Origin: Delphinapterus leucas
Lineage: Eukaryota; Chordata; Mammalia; Artiodactyla; Monodontidae
Length of the DNA stretch: 64,000 bases
NCBI RefSeq assembly: GCF_002288925.2
Contig: NW_022097999.1
Location: 14,606,654 to 14,670,653, forward strand
Reading direction: 5' to 3'
Of this stretch, positions 62,387-64,000 are shown piece after piece. The notes beneath the pieces are model-generated. The model made no database searches, had not been told where the DNA came from, and saw nothing but the letters and a program-made list of their open reading frames with translations. The stretch's first letter is position 1. Every line of letters begins with the position of its first letter. Both the position numbers and the translations under genes were made by a program.

Positions 62387-62892
62387 AAGTGCTTTGGCAG
62401 TGCAACAAACACCCCACAACTCAGTGGCTCAATGCAACAGCCACTTATTTAGCTCATGGTTTTGGGGGTCAGCAGTTTCGTCTGGGACCAGCTAAGCAGT
62501 CCTTCGGGTCTGGGCAGGGCTCAGCTGATCTTGGCTGGGCTCACTCATGTGTCTGCTGTCATTTGGTGGGTCCCCTGGGACTGGCTGCTCAACTGGCCTC
62601 ATTTGGGATGAATGGAACTCCTGGGCTTATCTCCGTGTGGTCTCTCAGCCTCCATCGTGCTAGTTTGGGCGTATTCACAGCCCCGAACCTTGTGTTATAA
62701 GGCTTTGAAGGCAGCCAGAGAGCAAGCCTCAACGTGCAAACACACCTCAGGTCTCTGCTGGCAACATGCTTGTTTCTGTCTCATTGGCCAAAGCAAGTCA
62801 CGTGGCAAAGCCCTGCACCAGGGTGGGAGGGCACACACAAAGGCATCGCATGAGCAGATTGGGGACCACCACTGCAGCAATCTATCACTGCC
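62387..62892 (-). mobile_element. LTR-like element inserted in a MIR
   Basis: 'cagtgcaacaaacacccc', 'cactcagtggctcaatgc'-like, 'tcattggccaaagcaagtcac', 'catcgcatgagcagattgg'. tctctgtgcc (62377-62386) and tctctgggcc (62893-62902) flank it, a duplicated target within MIR. Same family as 53904. Confidence 0.72.
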
Positions 62893-63062
62893 TCTCTGGG
62901 CCTCAGTTTCCTCTGTAAAATGAGTATAACCTTGCACCTTCCTTAAGGGATTCTTGGGAGGCCTGAAATGAAATGAGCAAATGTATGTAAAATGCACACA
63001 TTTCTTCAGCACTGAGAGACAGTGAGCAATCCACAAGGTGAGCTGTTAGTATTTTTATTAGC
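62893..63062 (+). repeat. MIR SINE, right part
   Basis: 'tctctgggcctcagtttcctc', 'tgtaaaatgagtataacc', 'gaaatgaaatgagcaaatg'. Continues the MIR at 62297 in order and strand. Confidence 0.87.
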
Positions 63063-63064
63063 AG

Positions 63065-63935
63065 GGGCCTTGAGAGACAGTAAACATCCCATGTGGCAGG
63101 CTCTGGGGTAGCAACCAGGGCACAGGCTCCTGGAGGACAGCTGTGGGCCTGCTTTTCCTCTCAGAGGAAATGGATGGTGCCAGGGAAAGTTGCCCTGTGG
63201 CAGCGGTGGGGCGGTTATGGGGTGGTGGGAAGACTCTTCCCTTAATTCCCTGGCTGCAGGGAAAGGGGTGCCCATTGCAGCTCCTGCTGGGGATTTGGTC
63301 CTGGGTCTCCTCCCCAGGGTGCAAGGGATGGCTTTGCTCCCCCTACTTCCCTTCTCTCCCTCGTCCTGGGCTCGGGCACTTCTGGATCTGGAAGAAAGCT
63401 GTCAGGGCTCATGCTCACCTGCAGTGCTTGGCTCTAGGAGGGACTTTAAGGGGCTGTTAAGCTGGGATCCTAAACTTCTCCCCATCAAAGCTTATGTGGA
63501 TTATCAGGTAACCCTACGTGTCGTGCTCTCTGCAATACCGCCTCTGCCACAGCCCACACTTGCAGGGTGGTGCATGACCTTCACACATCCATTGAGTGCA
63601 ATGTAGTGATTGTCAGTAGCGGGCATGTGATCTGGAATTGGGGTTGGTGTCTGTGATGTCACTAAGCGCCAACCGGAGACCCTGGGCCGTTGTTACAACC
63701 CTGGGAAAAATCCAAGAGGCTGCCATCTTGGTGAGCTGCTGCAAGCCGCCTGCAGGGAGGGGAGGAGGACTGACTTTATTAGACTTTTGAAAATCTTGAA
63801 AATGAAATTCACGTAACTGCCTTCACAGACCCCAGCTTGGCAACCACAGATCTGGCTCAGCCCCCTCGTTTCTTTGGTTCTAGGAGTCCTTTCTGAGCTC
63901 ACCCAGGCAGCTCCAGGAAGGTGGATGGCCATCCT
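63065..63935. other. Unassigned sequence
   Basis: About 870 bases with no gene or repeat recognised. Frames up to 138 aa are unlike known proteins. Confidence 0.4.
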
Positions 63936-63939
63936 TCGT

Positions 63940-64000
63940 TCATTGAGTCTTCATTCCCCCCTCATGTATCAGGCCCCATCCCAGACACTGGAGCTAGGAC
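63940..64000 (-). repeat. Possible L2 end, cut by the window edge
   Basis: 'catgtatcaggccccatccc' and 'agacactggagctaggac' fit reverse L2. Too short to be sure. Confidence 0.4.

Noticed and set aside
1..64000. A new gene system such as a defence locus, operon or mobile island
   Set aside because: No coding genes, operon structure or prokaryotic features occur. The window is ordinary mammalian non-coding DNA, so I do not claim a novel system.

Overview
This window is non-coding nuclear DNA from a mammal, almost certainly a cetacean. I find no protein-coding exon, tRNA, rRNA or other RNA gene, and no CpG island that I would defend. The longest open frames (225 aa or less) lie in repeats or in low-complexity purine/pyrimidine-rich DNA. 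The lineage call rests on ten tRNA-Glu-derived CHR-type SINEs. Six have the short form with the words gcggtacgcgggcctctcac or their reverse complement, close to that reported for cetacean CHR-2 subfamilies. Three are a longer CHR form and one is CHR-1-like. Most have near-perfect target-site duplications. An L1 3-prime end of the type seen in cetartiodactyls occurs at 16940-17668, 28155-28335 and 48258-48772.

The repeat background is old and typical of placental mammals: about fifty MIR fragments in both orientations, about twenty L2 pieces, several MaLR/ERVL-like solo LTRs, three or four older L1 pieces, a Tigger1-type miniature element, a foldback element and a few other DNA-transposon fossils. 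They are often nested. Examples are an LTR inside a MIR (14.4-15.0 kb and 62.3-63.0 kb), an LTR plus an L1 inside an L2 (27.1-28.6 kb), and two L1 pieces inside an L2 flanked by an unusually long direct repeat (16.3-18.6 kb).

Layout: 0-5 kb holds sparse repeats and two AT-rich blocks that look conserved. 5-10 kb is an LTR, a SINE, an old L1, a Tigger1 MITE and a 26-base palindrome. 10-16 kb is MIR, L2 and an LTR. 16-18.6 kb is the nested L1/L2 block. 18.6-26 kb is MIR, L2, two SINEs and two candidate conserved blocks. 26-33 kb is L2, LTR, a candidate conserved block and G-rich DNA. 33-42 kb is a dense MIR/L2 field, one SINE and a CA/TG-rich kilobase. 42-54 kb has five SINEs, a GGAA microsatellite, MIRs and an L1 end. 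54-64 kb is MIR, an old L1, a SINE and an LTR nested in MIR.

The unassigned, AT-rich islands with homeodomain-like TAAT words are the only candidates for host function. The picture fits an intron or intergenic region with scattered enhancers, but I cannot name the locus. Family names come from memory of consensus sequences and were not checked with a repeat database.
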